Shown: positions 24,550 to 34,361, numbered from the stretch's first letter. The stretch: 64,000 nt of DNA from Oligoflexus sp. (GCA_014378195.1 JACMOC010000036.1:186001-250000); one strand, 5' to 3'. Made by a program: numbers and translations. Notes: generated by a model from the letters alone, not told the origin.

Positions 24550-26382
24550 TTATGAGGAGGCTTCGGGATCTAGAAACCGCTGAACACGATCACTTTTTTG
24601 CCATTCTTTGGTATCTTGGAATACAGTTAATCGGCCGTTTTCACAAAACCAAACCTGATCAAATATTTCGAGCTGACTGAGGCGATGCGTCACATAAAGG
24701 AGAATTCGGCCCTCGGCCTTCGCTCTTTCGACCACCTGTTTCGTGATCATCTCTTCGGCTGCGGGGTCTATGGCCGAGGTAATCTCGTCCATTAAGATCA
24801 GAGAATGGGGTCTCAGAAACCCCCGCGCGATCGTCATCCTTTGTAACTGGCCACCGGAAAGCGGGCTCTGGAGGAAATCGAGCTCAGTGTCGAGATTCTG
24901 TCCTTTTGCTTCGAGCTCGTTGCGGAGTGATACAAAACTGAGGGTTTCGTTTATTTCTCTATCGCTGATGCCGTCGAGGCCGTACGTGAGGTTCTCGCGA
25001 ATACTACCTGAAAAGAGAAATGGCTTCTGACTCACAAGACAGGAATTGTCACGGACCGTTGCCCAGCTTGGAACTCCCACCCAAGATTCAGGCTCGTACA
25101 GTCCCGCCAAAGCTTTGAGAAGCGTTGACTTCCCTCCACCACTCGGTCCGATAATGGCTGCGCTTTGCCCCGCCGAGAGGCGCATATGCTCGGCGATGAG
25201 CTGAAAGCCTTCTCCATAACGAACCGAAAGACGGTCGATCTGTAACTCTTTTACGTCCGAAAGCGTCTTTTTCACACTCGGCGCTTCGAACTCCTGGACA
25301 TCGGAAAAGGTCTGCAAGCTCCGGTTGACGATCCCTTGTGTCTCGTGCAGCCGCGAGATCTGCTCGCCCATATTCTTGAGTGGTTTGATAATCGCACCGA
25401 GTGTGATGAAAAAAGGCAGGATCGAGCCACTGCGAATCAAATCCGCACCCATATAGCCTTTGCCTATCAAATAAACAATAAAAGCGAGACCGGCGAAACC
25501 TAAGAGCTCAAGACCCGGAGCAAAAGCTGAGCGGATGAATATGGAGCGGACGATGTTTGTGTAATAGGCCTTGTTGATTGATTCAAAACGCCCAAGTTCC
25601 GCTTTCTCTCCGCCCTGCGCGCGGATGAACTCAAAACGTTTGCGTATTTCCAGCACCGCTGACGCCATCTTCGCAAGATTGCGCTGCCATCCTTCAGCAT
25701 AGTGGGAGATGCGTTTGCCAGTTTTCCCTGTACCGAACATCAAAGGCGCGCAAAGAATGGTAAGCACCGAAGCTGTCTTCCAACTGATCAGATAGAGACT
25801 GACCATTGGTGCGACGACAGTGACGCTATCTTTAATCAAGCCGATGAGAAGGTCGGACATACGACTCTGCAGGTACGTGATGTCGTTCATTACGAGCGAC
25901 ATCCATTCTCCTGCCGATCGTGTCAACAGGCGGTCCAGAGGCTGTTTCAAAATAGCCGCGAAAAGCTTGTCACGATAACGGCTACCAACATAAAGAATAA
26001 GCGATTGTTGGTTATATTGGAAAATGTAGTCAGCGATGGCTTGAAAAACTGCAACTAAAAGGAGCGTTAATGGAAAATAGCGAGCGATGTAAGCACGTGG
26101 AACGACCCAGGTATTAATGAGCTCAATGCCTCGGGACAAAACGCCAAGGTGAACGCTCGCTTTTGAGAATTGCGTTGGCAATAGATCAGCCATACGCACG
26201 AGTTCGCTTTGCGAGCTGTCCGATATAGCGCGAAGGAGGGTCGCAAGCAGCAAGGGGGCTAATCCGCTGGCAATGAACAATAAGGTGAGTGCCGAAAGCA
26301 TCTTCACTAGAGTCCACTTCTTTTCCAGTACGGAATCAAGAATGAGGAGTCGGAAATAACGGACGTTAAACCGCTGGCTCAT
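24550..26382 (-). CDS. MsbA-like ABC exporter (permease-ATPase fusion)
   Basis: 610 residues: six-helix membrane domain (to about 340) and an ATPase domain with Walker A GPSGGGKSTLLK, Q-loop region NSCLVSQKPFLFSG, signature LSGGQLQRMTIARG, Walker B LILMDEITSAIDP and switch histidine VTHRLSQ. The Walker B Glu is present. It is coupled by a four-base overlap to an lpxB-like gene at the end of the lpx operon, so lipid A or another lipid is the likely cargo. Confidence 0.9.
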   Translation of the reverse strand: MSQRFNVRYFRLLILDSVLEKKWTLVKMLSALTLLFIASGLAPLLLATLLRAISDSSQSELVRMADLLPTQFSKASVHLGVLSRGIELINTWVVPRAYIARYFPLTLLLVAVFQAIADYIFQYNQQSLILYVGSRYRDKLFAAILKQPLDRLLTRSAGEWMSLVMNDITYLQSRMSDLLIGLIKDSVTVVAPMVSLYLISWKTASVLTILCAPLMFGTGKTGKRISHYAEGWQRNLAKMASAVLEIRKRFEFIRAQGGEKAELGRFESINKAYYTNIVRSIFIRSAFAPGLELLGFAGLAFIVYLIGKGYMGADLIRSGSILPFFITLGAIIKPLKNMGEQISRLHETQGIVNRSLQTFSDVQEFEAPSVKKTLSDVKELQIDRLSVRYGEGFQLIAEHMRLSAGQSAAIIGPSGGGKSTLLKALAGLYEPESWVGVPSWATVRDNSCLVSQKPFLFSGSIRENLTYGLDGISDREINETLSFVSLRNELEAKGQNLDTELDFLQSPLSGGQLQRMTIARGFLRPHSLILMDEITSAIDPAAEEMITKQVVERAKAEGRILLYVTHRLSQLEIFDQVWFCENGRLTVFQDTKEWQKSDRVQRFLDPEASS

Positions 26383-27500
26383 CCGGGAGTCACCGGCGGT
26401 CTCTCGCGTTTTTTGCTTAACCCTGTCTCTTGAACGATGTAATCGGCAGCATTGTCGGCGGCCGATCCTTGGAATTCAGAGGCAATATTTTGGAGATCTG
26501 TGATGAGGGCCTTGCGCTCTGCGCCATCTATCAAAAGACTTTTGACTCTCGAAAGTATATCTGTCATCGGCGTTTTATTGGAATATTCCGGGACGAGCCT
26601 TTTGCCGAGAGATTGATTCACAAGAGTAAAGGAGCCGACTTCATCCGCTTTATCGTCTTTATCGTAGATTGGCATGAAAGGTTTGAGGGCGATCGCCGCT
26701 TCCATTGTAATGGCTCCAGAACCAGTGATCGCCACACGAGAAAGGGAAAGAAGTTCAAGGTGCATACCAAGAACGAAACTCACTTTGTCAGGATCGGGTA
26801 AAAAGGTCTTGAAATGAGTGACCGTCTGCTCGTAGTCAAGTTCTTCTCGTAGAGAAACAACGACTTGGATCTCTTCGCCAAGACCCGCTGCGATCGCTCC
26901 AAAAAGAGGTAACATCTGCTGTAAGGCTTCTCCGTAGCCCCCTGGGAAGAGGGTAACGAGCGGTTTACCGTTTAAAAATGGGAATGCAGAAGCCTTGACA
27001 TCGACCTTGGCGACACGATCTCGATAAGGTGTACCGATGTAATGAAAGGGAATGTTGGCGGCTCGAATAAATGCACTTCCCGATTTTTGAATGCTAAGAG
27101 CGACCTTGATCCGATCACGAGCCTCGTCGAGATTCACCCCTTTGAGCGCCTGTTGAGGCGTGATCTCGTAGAGTATGACAGGCACATTGTTTTGCTTAAA
27201 AAAACCTGCGAGTTCATGATGGAGCGCCGAATAACCGACGAGTATTGCAACTTGTGGCAGGTTTGCTAAAAGCTGTTCTCTGAGAGGACGAAGGCCTTCT
27301 TCAATTCCAAGGGTAATACATGCAGCCTGCACCGCGTCCAATTCCAGTAGGGAGGTGACACGGGTTCGAGCCGACCATTTCCCTAACACACCCACACCCT
27401 CGGTTTTAGGAAACTGATCGCATATCGTCAGAACAAGTTCTGAAGCGAGCAGGTCCGCAGAATGGGATCGTGACGAAATGAAGAAGGTTGGTCTTCTCAA
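26379..27500 (-). CDS. LpxB-like (lipid-A-disaccharide synthase family) protein, divergent
   Basis: 373 residues. LpxB joins UDP-2,3-diacylglucosamine and lipid X to form the lipid A disaccharide. Position (after lpxA) and overall pattern fit LpxB: YIGTPYRDRV, LFPGGYGEALQQMLPLF, LLSLSRVAITGSGAITMEAAIA. However, the N-terminal G-E-x-S-G-D, the I-D-x-P-D-F-N and the S-P-S-V-W-A-W-R signatures are missing: the protein has ISSRSHSAD, LVGYSALHHE and YEITPQQALKG there. TTG 27500 is used, seven bases after GAGGGA and overlapping the lpxA stop by four bases. It may be an altered or substrate-shifted paralogue. Confidence 0.75.
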   Translation of the reverse strand: MRRPTFFISSRSHSADLLASELVLTICDQFPKTEGVGVLGKWSARTRVTSLLELDAVQAACITLGIEEGLRPLREQLLANLPQVAILVGYSALHHELAGFFKQNNVPVILYEITPQQALKGVNLDEARDRIKVALSIQKSGSAFIRAANIPFHYIGTPYRDRVAKVDVKASAFPFLNGKPLVTLFPGGYGEALQQMLPLFGAIAAGLGEEIQVVVSLREELDYEQTVTHFKTFLPDPDKVSFVLGMHLELLSLSRVAITGSGAITMEAAIALKPFMPIYDKDDKADEVGSFTLVNQSLGKRLVPEYSNKTPMTDILSRVKSLLIDGAERKALITDLQNIASEFQGSAADNAADYIVQETGLSKKRERPPVTPG

Positions 27501-28315
27501 CGACAAATCCCTCGATGGCTGGTCGTAACAAAGTCGATGAAGCTATCGCGCTGCACAGACTGCGGTACTTCCGTTTTCATCCGTTCGATCGCATCCTCAA
27601 GAGTCAGATTTTCGTTATAAAGAATTTTGAAAAGCGTTTTAATGTCCGACAGTCTGTCTTTTGGCAGGTCCGAGCGTCTCAGACCAACAACATTGAGTCC
27701 GGAGATCCGGGCTCTGTCCCCTTGGACCAGGCAATAAGGAGGAACATCTTGAACAACGATTGAACCGGCTGCAACCATAGCCCGCTCACCGAATCGACAG
27801 AACTGATGAGCCCCAGAAATACCTCCAAACGTGACGTTATTTTTAACGATAACATGCCCCGCAAGGTGAACACCGTTTGCAAACACACAGTTGTTGCCAA
27901 TTACACAATCATGGGCGACGTGAGTGTAGGCCATGATCAGATTATCGTCCCCGATGGTTGTTACGCCGCCACCACCAACCGTTCCAAGCGAAATATTTAC
28001 ATATTCGCAGATCCGATTGTTTTTGCCGATTCTGACTTCAGTGTCTTCGCCTTTGTATTTCAGATCCTGAGGCGGAGCACCAACAGTGGCATAAGGCGAT
28101 ATCTGAGTGCCTTCGCCAACGGTGGTTTTGCCCAGAACCAAAGCCCCTGGACCGATCTGAACACCGTCATGCAGAGTGACCTTGGGTCCGATCACTGCAT
28201 TAGGACCAATCAGAACGCCCTTACCTACTACGGCGCCCTGGTACACCAAAGCTCTTGGGTGAATGGAAGAACCTTCGACTTTTTCGATCGTTTCCAGATG
28301 GTTATAGTCAATCAT
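27497..28315 (-). CDS. lpxA: Acyl-ACP--UDP-GlcNAc O-acyltransferase
   Basis: 272 residues. First step of lipid A synthesis: transfer of a 3-hydroxyacyl chain from ACP to UDP-GlcNAc. A left-handed beta helix is built from hexapeptides (VVGKGVLIGPNAVIGP...), with catalytic His135 in YTHVAHDCVIGNNC, and a C-terminal helical domain (RRSDLPKDRLSDIKTLFKILY). ATG 28315 has AAGGGA five bases upstream; ATG 28321 is an alternative. It sits between fabZ and the lpxB-like gene. Confidence 0.97.
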   Translation of the reverse strand: MIDYNHLETIEKVEGSSIHPRALVYQGAVVGKGVLIGPNAVIGPKVTLHDGVQIGPGALVLGKTTVGEGTQISPYATVGAPPQDLKYKGEDTEVRIGKNNRICEYVNISLGTVGGGGVTTIGDDNLIMAYTHVAHDCVIGNNCVFANGVHLAGHVIVKNNVTFGGISGAHQFCRFGERAMVAAGSIVVQDVPPYCLVQGDRARISGLNVVGLRRSDLPKDRLSDIKTLFKILYNENLTLEDAIERMKTEVPQSVQRDSFIDFVTTSHRGICR

Positions 28316-28324
28316 AATCATCCC

Positions 28325-28804
28325 TTAGCTCAATTTTGCTGTGATGAGGGCACTGCTTGCAACGTCTCCATCCACTATAGCTTTCGCTTCGAACCAGAAA
28401 AAGCCTTTCCGACTTTTTAAAGCGGTGACATGCAAATTGAGGCAATCGCCTGGGATGATCTGTCTGCGAAAACGTACGTCTTGAAGTTCGGTCAACAGAC
28501 AGGAGTTAGCCAGTTCCAGATTACTCATACGGGCGAGTATACCGGCAGCCTGAGCCAGCGCCTCGATGCTCAAAACACCCGGCATGATGGGTTGCCCAGG
28601 GAAATGCCCCTGCAAATAGGGATCGAGACTCGAGATCATCTTGATACAATGGATCGACGTGTTCGGAACGACTTCCTTCACACGATCGACAAGTAACATA
28701 GGATAGCGATGAGGAAGCCAGTCCATGACCTTGATAAGGTCCGGACGGGAAAAATCCACTGTGAGAGTGAGAACTTCGGATTGGGGCTGTGAGGGGGAGG
28801 TCAC
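28325..28804 (-). CDS. fabZ: 3-hydroxyacyl-ACP dehydratase
   Basis: 159 residues, hot-dog fold. Dehydrates 3-hydroxyacyl-ACP in fatty acid synthesis and competes with LpxA for the same hydroxyacyl-ACP pool. The active-site pieces are present: LPHRYPMLLVDRV with the catalytic His and GHFPGQPIMPGVLSIEALAQ with the catalytic Glu. Start is GTG 28804 behind AAGGAG. Gene order ompH-fabZ-lpxA is the one usual for this pathway (lpxD is not here). Confidence 0.97.
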   Translation of the reverse strand: MTSPSQPQSEVLTLTVDFSRPDLIKVMDWLPHRYPMLLVDRVKEVVPNTSIHCIKMISSLDPYLQGHFPGQPIMPGVLSIEALAQAAGILARMSNLELANSCLLTELQDVRFRRQIIPGDCLNLHVTALKSRKGFFWFEAKAIVDGDVASSALITAKLS

Positions 28805-28818
28805 GGCTTTGCTTCTCC

Positions 28819-29352
28819 TTATTTTTTCGCTTCTGTTTTGCCTTTTTTCGACTGCGCTTCGAAAGCAGCGATAACGTCTTTTGTCAGGTCAGTCGGGTCT
28901 TTGAGATAGATAAGGCCGGCTGAGCTGGTTTCAAACACGACATCGAAGTTTTTCGCTTTGGCGATATCGTTAACGAGTTTGGTCACGGCAATAGCGATTT
29001 TCTGGGTCGCAGTACCCTCTTTCTTTTTGATTTCGTCCTGAAAGGCCATCTCGTCGTTACGAAGACCCATGAATTTCTCTTGAAATTCTTTTTGCTTCGT
29101 CATGCGCGCCTGCTCATTGAGAAGGGGCGCTTGTTTGGTCCACTCTTCGTTCATTTTGTCGAGTTCCGACTTTCGTTTGCCGAGCTCAGCTTGTTTGTCC
29201 TTAATCTCTTTTTCCAATGCAGAACGAGCTGTTTTCCCTTCTTCCACATTGAGAATCACAGCTTGCATATCGACTACCGCATATTTGCTTTGGGCATGGG
29301 CGATAGATGCTGTCAGAAGTGAAAGACCAACTAGACAATGTGCGAATTTCAT
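28819..29352 (-). CDS. OmpH/Skp family periplasmic chaperone
   Basis: 177 residues. Signal peptide MKFAHCLVGLSLLTASIAHA, then strand YAVVDMQAVILNVEEGKTAR, a long charged coiled-coil hairpin (about 40-125) forming the tentacles, and closing strand FDVVFETSSAGLIYLKD: the Skp layout. Skp holds unfolded outer-membrane proteins on the way to BamA, whose gene is directly upstream. Confidence 0.95.
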   Translation of the reverse strand: MKFAHCLVGLSLLTASIAHAQSKYAVVDMQAVILNVEEGKTARSALEKEIKDKQAELGKRKSELDKMNEEWTKQAPLLNEQARMTKQKEFQEKFMGLRNDEMAFQDEIKKKEGTATQKIAIAVTKLVNDIAKAKNFDVVFETSSAGLIYLKDPTDLTKDVIAAFEAQSKKGKTEAKK

Positions 29353-29416
29353 GCGCGATGCTCCCTAAGAATGAAAAGCTAAGAGTATGTATTATCACTA
29401 AATGAGAATGAGAAAC

Positions 29417-31705
29417 TTAGTAACCTAGATAGAAAATGAAGCGAAGGTTTCCGACGCGTCCGTTTTCGATAGGGTAAGCCCATTCGAAACGGAACGGAGC
29501 CACGGGCGTAATCCAGCGGAAACCGAAACCGGCATCCCTCTCAAACGAGGCGAAGTTAACGGTTTCGTCTTCGGCATAAGCTCGGCCCATATCATAAAAA
29601 AGCAGACCTTTGATATTGGCCTCTTTAATAATAGGCATAAAGTATTCGGCTTGAAGCAGGACCTTCTTGGTTCCACCCCAGTTAATTTGCTGCGGTTGAC
29701 CTGTCGGCGTCTGCAAAATACTTGATTTAGGTCCTATCGTTCGCAGCTCATATCCACGTAAATCTTCGGGGCCACCCAAACGAAAGCGGGTCAGGATTGG
29801 AATACGTTCGTTGCCGTTTTGCCAAAGCAGACCAAAATCGGCTGCGAAACGGAAGTAGGTCCGATAAGTATCTGAAAAATCTACCGGTTGAAAATAGGCC
29901 GAATTGAAGGTTGTTTCCAGGTATTTACGTGTTCCGCCCAGCGGACCGCCGGTAAATTCCTGGTTGATCCTTACGTCAGAACCATCACTCGGATCGATAT
30001 AGTTGTTGGTCGCGTTCCGTGCGAGACCAAGGATAATGCTACTTTCGTCCCCAGCTTCTACAAAGCTCCCCACCAAGGCTGTATCCGATGCCACGTTGAT
30101 CTTAGAGTAACGATAGGTGATCGAGGCCCGGATGAGTTCGACTATACGGCGGCCGATCGTAACGCTCCCGCCTTTGCGTTCTTCCTGAACCGTGACGGTA
30201 TTGGTGACGAGGCGCACTTCGTTGCGCACGAACGCGCTAAAACCGAGCGACCAATCCGAATCGTTCAAGCGTGGATCTGTCCAACCCACTTCGAGGGAGT
30301 AGTTCTTCCCGCCGTTCCAACGGCCCGTTAAACTCGTTCGCCAGCCGCGGCCACTTTGATTTTCTTCCGAGTACTTACCCTGTCCGAACCATTTGTTTTG
30401 ATTGCCTTCAGCACTGGGGCTAAAGCCCATTGCAGCCTGCAACTGGCCCGTAGGTTTTTCTTTGACTTTGATTTTGTAGTTGAGGATCTGGTGATTCTTC
30501 TCGTCTCGTTCGCGAAGTGTTTGCACTTCCTCGAAATAGCCAAGTCGTTCCATATTGCTTTTGGATTTGGTCAGGCGCGTCCCGCTATAAAGCTCAGAGT
30601 CGGCGACTTCAAGCTCACGACGCAAAACGTTATCGCGCGTTTTGGTGTTACCGATAAAGGTGAAATCACCGAAATAAACCTTCTCGCCCTTGGTGATTTC
30701 GTAGTTCAGATAAACGAGCTTTTTCTCTTTGTCGTAACGTACCTTAGGATTGACGTCGGCAAATGCATAACCTTTGTCGCCGTATTTATCGACCAGCATT
30801 TCGACGTCTTTGCGGAAATTTCCAAACCGGAACAGAGCGTTCGGTTTGAGCAGCATCCAGCCTTTCATCTCGTCCGGGGTGTATAGCAAATCACCCGAGA
30901 ATTCGATGCCGCCGATGCTGTATTGAATGCCTTCTTCCACTTCGAGGGTAAGGCGAACGTAGCGCCGATCCTCTTCCATGATCTTGACAGGATTACTCAC
31001 GTTAACCTGAGCAAAACCCTGATCCTTGTAAATAAAACCAAGCATCTCAACGTCGCGTTTGATGAAATCGTCGTTATATACGGATCCTGGAGCCGAAATA
31101 TTGGACAGGCGCGTATAGGGCTTGGAATAGAACTGATTGATCAGCTCGGCTGAGGAGAAATAGGCATTTCCCATGATATGGACGTCACCGACCAGGACTT
31201 TGCCGCCTTCCTCGACGTTAAAGACCAGGCTGACTTCGTTGGCATTATTAGGGGTCGGATCGAGTTTGTAGGTGGCTTTGGCGAGGTAAAAGCCTTTCTC
31301 GAGATATTGTTTTTCGATCATGCGGAGATCAGCATTGATCTTCGTTTCGTTGACTATCTGGTAAACTTTGGTCTCGAGTTTTTCCTTGAAGTCTTCTTCT
31401 TTCATCTCTGAAAGACCAACAAACTGTATGGAACCGATGGCCGGTTTTTCCACGACTTCAACTATAACACGTATGCCATTACCAGCCGGCTCTTTGAGAA
31501 AGCGGATATCGGAAAAGTATCCCAGTTCGTGAAGATGCTTGATGTCCGCCTGAATCGAAGCTGGGTCGAGATCGTGACCCTTCTGCGATTTTAAGACGGT
31601 CGTAATGGCATCTGCCTCGACCTTTTGGTTACCGCGGACGACAACTTCCTCAATGCGTTCGCCTGCCAAAAGTGGGCTCGACGCCAGCGACATGAGGAGT
31701 AACAT
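29417..31705 (-). CDS. bamA: Outer membrane assembly protein BamA
   Basis: 762 residues. After signal peptide MLLLMSLASSPLLA come five POTRA domains (for example RIEEVVVRGNQKVEADAI and KVYFGDFTFIGNTKTRDNVL) to about residue 410, then a 16-strand barrel with the L6 motif LRGYE and a closing strand ending FIFYLGY. It inserts barrel proteins into the outer membrane. ATG 31705 is chosen since GGTGAG lies seven bases upstream; TTG/GTG codons just before would add five residues. Its start region overlaps the end of lolD closely (stop at 31714), indicating one operon. Confidence 0.97.
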   Translation of the reverse strand: MLLLMSLASSPLLAGERIEEVVVRGNQKVEADAITTVLKSQKGHDLDPASIQADIKHLHELGYFSDIRFLKEPAGNGIRVIVEVVEKPAIGSIQFVGLSEMKEEDFKEKLETKVYQIVNETKINADLRMIEKQYLEKGFYLAKATYKLDPTPNNANEVSLVFNVEEGGKVLVGDVHIMGNAYFSSAELINQFYSKPYTRLSNISAPGSVYNDDFIKRDVEMLGFIYKDQGFAQVNVSNPVKIMEEDRRYVRLTLEVEEGIQYSIGGIEFSGDLLYTPDEMKGWMLLKPNALFRFGNFRKDVEMLVDKYGDKGYAFADVNPKVRYDKEKKLVYLNYEITKGEKVYFGDFTFIGNTKTRDNVLRRELEVADSELYSGTRLTKSKSNMERLGYFEEVQTLRERDEKNHQILNYKIKVKEKPTGQLQAAMGFSPSAEGNQNKWFGQGKYSEENQSGRGWRTSLTGRWNGGKNYSLEVGWTDPRLNDSDWSLGFSAFVRNEVRLVTNTVTVQEERKGGSVTIGRRIVELIRASITYRYSKINVASDTALVGSFVEAGDESSIILGLARNATNNYIDPSDGSDVRINQEFTGGPLGGTRKYLETTFNSAYFQPVDFSDTYRTYFRFAADFGLLWQNGNERIPILTRFRLGGPEDLRGYELRTIGPKSSILQTPTGQPQQINWGGTKKVLLQAEYFMPIIKEANIKGLLFYDMGRAYAEDETVNFASFERDAGFGFRWITPVAPFRFEWAYPIENGRVGNLRFIFYLGY

Positions 31706-31713
31706 TTCGAGTC

Positions 31714-32406
31714 TCACCAAGATCCCCCGTAATCCACAATATTTCCGTCTTCCATAACGACCTGGTAAGGCAAGCGCTTTGCCAACTCATTATCGTGGGT
31801 CACGAGCAACATGGTTACCTGTGTCCGTCGACTGAGCTCCACCAGTATCTCTTCGACCCGCTCGCCATTCTTTTTGTCGAGGTTACCCGTAGGTTCGTCG
31901 CAAAGGAGTAGGGGCGGTTCCATCAAAAGCGCGCGCGCTATAGCCACCCGCTGTTGTTCTCCGCCCGACAGTTCTGCTGGTCTATGCTCGAGTCTATGAC
32001 CTAAGTCTACGGCCTGTAGCAGGGCATTGGCACGCTCTCGCAAAGCGTCGCGGCTCAAACCTGCAATCAATCCCGGCATAATGACGTTTTCGATGGCAGA
32101 AAACTCAGGAAGCAAATTGTTCATCTGGAACACAAAGCCAACTGTTCTGTTTCGAAAGGTCGACGCATCTTTGTCTGTCAAATTCGATACGTCTCTACCG
32201 TTCAGGGCTACAACGCCAGAGCTTGGAGTATCAAGAGTGCCGATCACATGCAACAGTGTACTTTTTCCCGATCCCGATCGACCTGTTACGGCGACCATCT
32301 GCCCTTTACGCATTGTGAGATCAACACCACGTAGAGCGTGTACATGCTGATTCGCGATTTGAAACGTTTTGTGCACGTTCTTAAGCTGTATAATGGGCTC
32401 TGACAC
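31714..32406 (-). CDS. lolD: Lipoprotein release ATPase LolD
   Basis: 230 residues. ABC ATPase of the MacB/LolD branch: Walker A GRSGSGKSTLLH, Q-loop GFVFQMNNLLPEFSA (the LLPEFSA stretch is typical of LolD), signature LSGGEQQRVAIARAL, Walker B LLLCDEPTGNLD, switch LLVTHD. It drives extraction of outer-membrane lipoproteins from the inner membrane together with LolC/E. GTG start directly abuts the stop of the permease gene. Confidence 0.96.
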   Translation of the reverse strand: MSEPIIQLKNVHKTFQIANQHVHALRGVDLTMRKGQMVAVTGRSGSGKSTLLHVIGTLDTPSSGVVALNGRDVSNLTDKDASTFRNRTVGFVFQMNNLLPEFSAIENVIMPGLIAGLSRDALRERANALLQAVDLGHRLEHRPAELSGGEQQRVAIARALLMEPPLLLCDEPTGNLDKKNGERVEEILVELSRRTQVTMLLVTHDNELAKRLPYQVVMEDGNIVDYGGSW

Positions 32407-33708
32407 TTAATACCTCAAGCCTTGTGATGGATTCTGCTTTGCCGCAATCCTTGCAGGATAAAATGCTCCAAGTAAACTTAAGATCCAAGCCGCTAAACAG
32501 ATAACGCCATATTCGACAGGCAAATACTTCACCGGCAGGCTGAAGAGCGAGACGAGATTTGACGGAAGATCAGCATTTCTAAGATGCTGGATCATGAAGC
32601 AGAGCGTGAGTCCGACGATCAGGCCGCCAACGATTCCGACGGTTCCTATCGTAAATCCCTGTAGGAGATAAAGCCGCCCAACATCACGCTCTGACATCCC
32701 AAGCGAGCGAAAAAGACAAATCTGTTGTTTTTTGTGATAGACCGTCATCATCATCGTGCCGCTGATAGAGAACGCGGCGACCAGGACTATCAAAAGCAAA
32801 ATCGAACCCATCGTGTATTTTTCGAGCTTCAGGGCAAAGAGTAAGGCGGAGTTGCTATCCTTCCAGCTTTTACCCTGAATCCCAGGAATTTTGCTCACTC
32901 TATTTTTATAGTTTTCAATCGATAATGGGTCTTTGGAATTGACGCCGACTCCGTAAACATAATTATCATCATCAAGCGAAGTGTCGTAATCCGCCAGAAA
33001 TTTCCGTCCCTCATCGAGAGATACAAGGGCCATTTTTGAGTCGGAATTTGTGATACCAGTCTTAAAAAGTCCCGATACCACGTAAGTTCTTGTTACAGTT
33101 CCTCCGCTAAGAATAGTCGACGACGATGTCGCCTGAGGGCTAAGAACAGTGATTTCATCGCCAAGATCGGCACCCAGCTGAGCGGCCAAACCTTCTCCGA
33201 TCACCATTCCGGGCCAAAGCGCTTTTTCGCCCTTAGTCGCAATCACAGGCGCGTGAGTGGTGCCTATCGATTCGATCTTGCCTTCAATCATCGACGTGTC
33301 GATGTCCCATAGAGCCCCCCCACCCTTCGGGTTGACCCCCAGCAAAACTACCGCGGAAAGATGCTTGCCTTGTTTGATGACAACGTCAGCCTGCGTATAG
33401 GGCTCGATCGCCTCAGCATCAGGAAATAATGTCTTGAATCTATCCAAGGGATGCTCTTTGAGACTGAATCCTGCCAAGGGATTGGTAGCGATGATCTCCA
33501 GATGAGGTTCGCCGCGTAGCATCTTAGCTTTGAGGTCCTGCTCAAACCCACCCATCACGGACAACACAACAATCAACGCCGCAACGCCGATCACGACCCC
33601 CAAGATAGAAAAAGTAGTCATGAAAGACAGACCATGCCGGCCTTTACGGGCGACTAAATAGCGCCATGCAGCCCATTGCATAAACCGAAAATTAGAAGCT
33701 TGTGCCAC
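32407..33708 (-). CDS. LolC/LolE family lipoprotein-releasing permease
   Basis: 433 residues. One N-terminal helix (SFMTTFSILGVVIGVAALIVVLSVM), a periplasmic domain of about 230 residues, and three C-terminal helices of the FtsX/LolC type (TMGSILLLIVLVAAFSISGTMMMTVYHKK, then RSLGMSERDVGRLYLLQG). Only one permease gene is present, so it may act as a homodimer (the LolF arrangement). GTG 33708 is chosen: GAGGG is eight bases upstream and 21 residues before the conserved WRYLVARKG. Confidence 0.95.
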   Translation of the reverse strand: MAQASNFRFMQWAAWRYLVARKGRHGLSFMTTFSILGVVIGVAALIVVLSVMGGFEQDLKAKMLRGEPHLEIIATNPLAGFSLKEHPLDRFKTLFPDAEAIEPYTQADVVIKQGKHLSAVVLLGVNPKGGGALWDIDTSMIEGKIESIGTTHAPVIATKGEKALWPGMVIGEGLAAQLGADLGDEITVLSPQATSSSTILSGGTVTRTYVVSGLFKTGITNSDSKMALVSLDEGRKFLADYDTSLDDDNYVYGVGVNSKDPLSIENYKNRVSKIPGIQGKSWKDSNSALLFALKLEKYTMGSILLLIVLVAAFSISGTMMMTVYHKKQQICLFRSLGMSERDVGRLYLLQGFTIGTVGIVGGLIVGLTLCFMIQHLRNADLPSNLVSLFSLPVKYLPVEYGVICLAAWILSLLGAFYPARIAAKQNPSQGLRY

Positions 33709-34001
33709 GTTAAGGGCCCTCGTTTCTCGAGCCACTGAAAAGGGTGGCCGTGTTGTGTACCCGACATAGTATGTTGAGTTCTTGGTATTTTTCAAGAAAA
33801 TCGAAGGATTTACCGAAGAAACAATCGTTTGCTAATTCAATATGTCATGCTTAAACCCCAGCATGGAGCTTTAGGTACGTCGCTTTCGGCCGAGGGTTTG
33901 TGTGCGGAGTCATAAAGCATTGAATCTTCCCACTTTTCGAGGCAGCTGATATAGTTTGGGTAGATGAGTCAGAGATTCCGCTATGGCAAGTGAGGCCCGG
34001 T

Positions 34002-34361
34002 ATGACCAGGTTTTTAGTAGTCGATGATGATCCCGATTTGGGCGCGCTGGTAGAAGAAAAATTACGTCCCCTTGGGGATTGCAAAGTCTGCATGTCAGGC
34101 CATGAGGCTATTGAGACTTTAGCCAAAGAACTCTTTGATGTGGTCGTTACGGACTATATTATGCAAGGCGGTGATGGCGCTTCCCTTGCCCACTACTGCG
34201 TCAATCACCAAATCCCTGTTTTAGTTGTGTCTTCATTTCCAGAGAATCAAATCCGACCTTATCTTCCAGTGGGCGCCACCTTTCTCAACAAATTTCACGC
34301 TGTCCGCGGCAATCTCCTAGAGGACACGATTCGCGCTATCCTGCCAGTGAACTTTGGCTAG
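34002..34361 (+). CDS. Single-domain response regulator (CheY-like)
   Basis: 119 residues, a receiver domain with no output part. DDD acid cluster follows strand 1 (FLVVDDDPDL), the phospho-acceptor Asp is in FDVVVTDYIMQGG, a Ser replaces Thr after strand 4 (VLVVSSFPE) and the conserved Lys is in FLNKF. ATG 34002 has GTGAGG six bases upstream. No kinase is adjacent. It stands alone before the dus gene. Confidence 0.9.
   Translation: MTRFLVVDDDPDLGALVEEKLRPLGDCKVCMSGHEAIETLAKELFDVVVTDYIMQGGDGASLAHYCVNHQIPVLVVSSFPENQIRPYLPVGATFLNKFHAVRGNLLEDTIRAILPVNFG

Noticed and set aside
30356..30886. 176-codon plus-strand frame inside bamA
   Set aside because: Antisense to the well supported bamA coding frame, no ribosome site; a shadow of the codon pattern.
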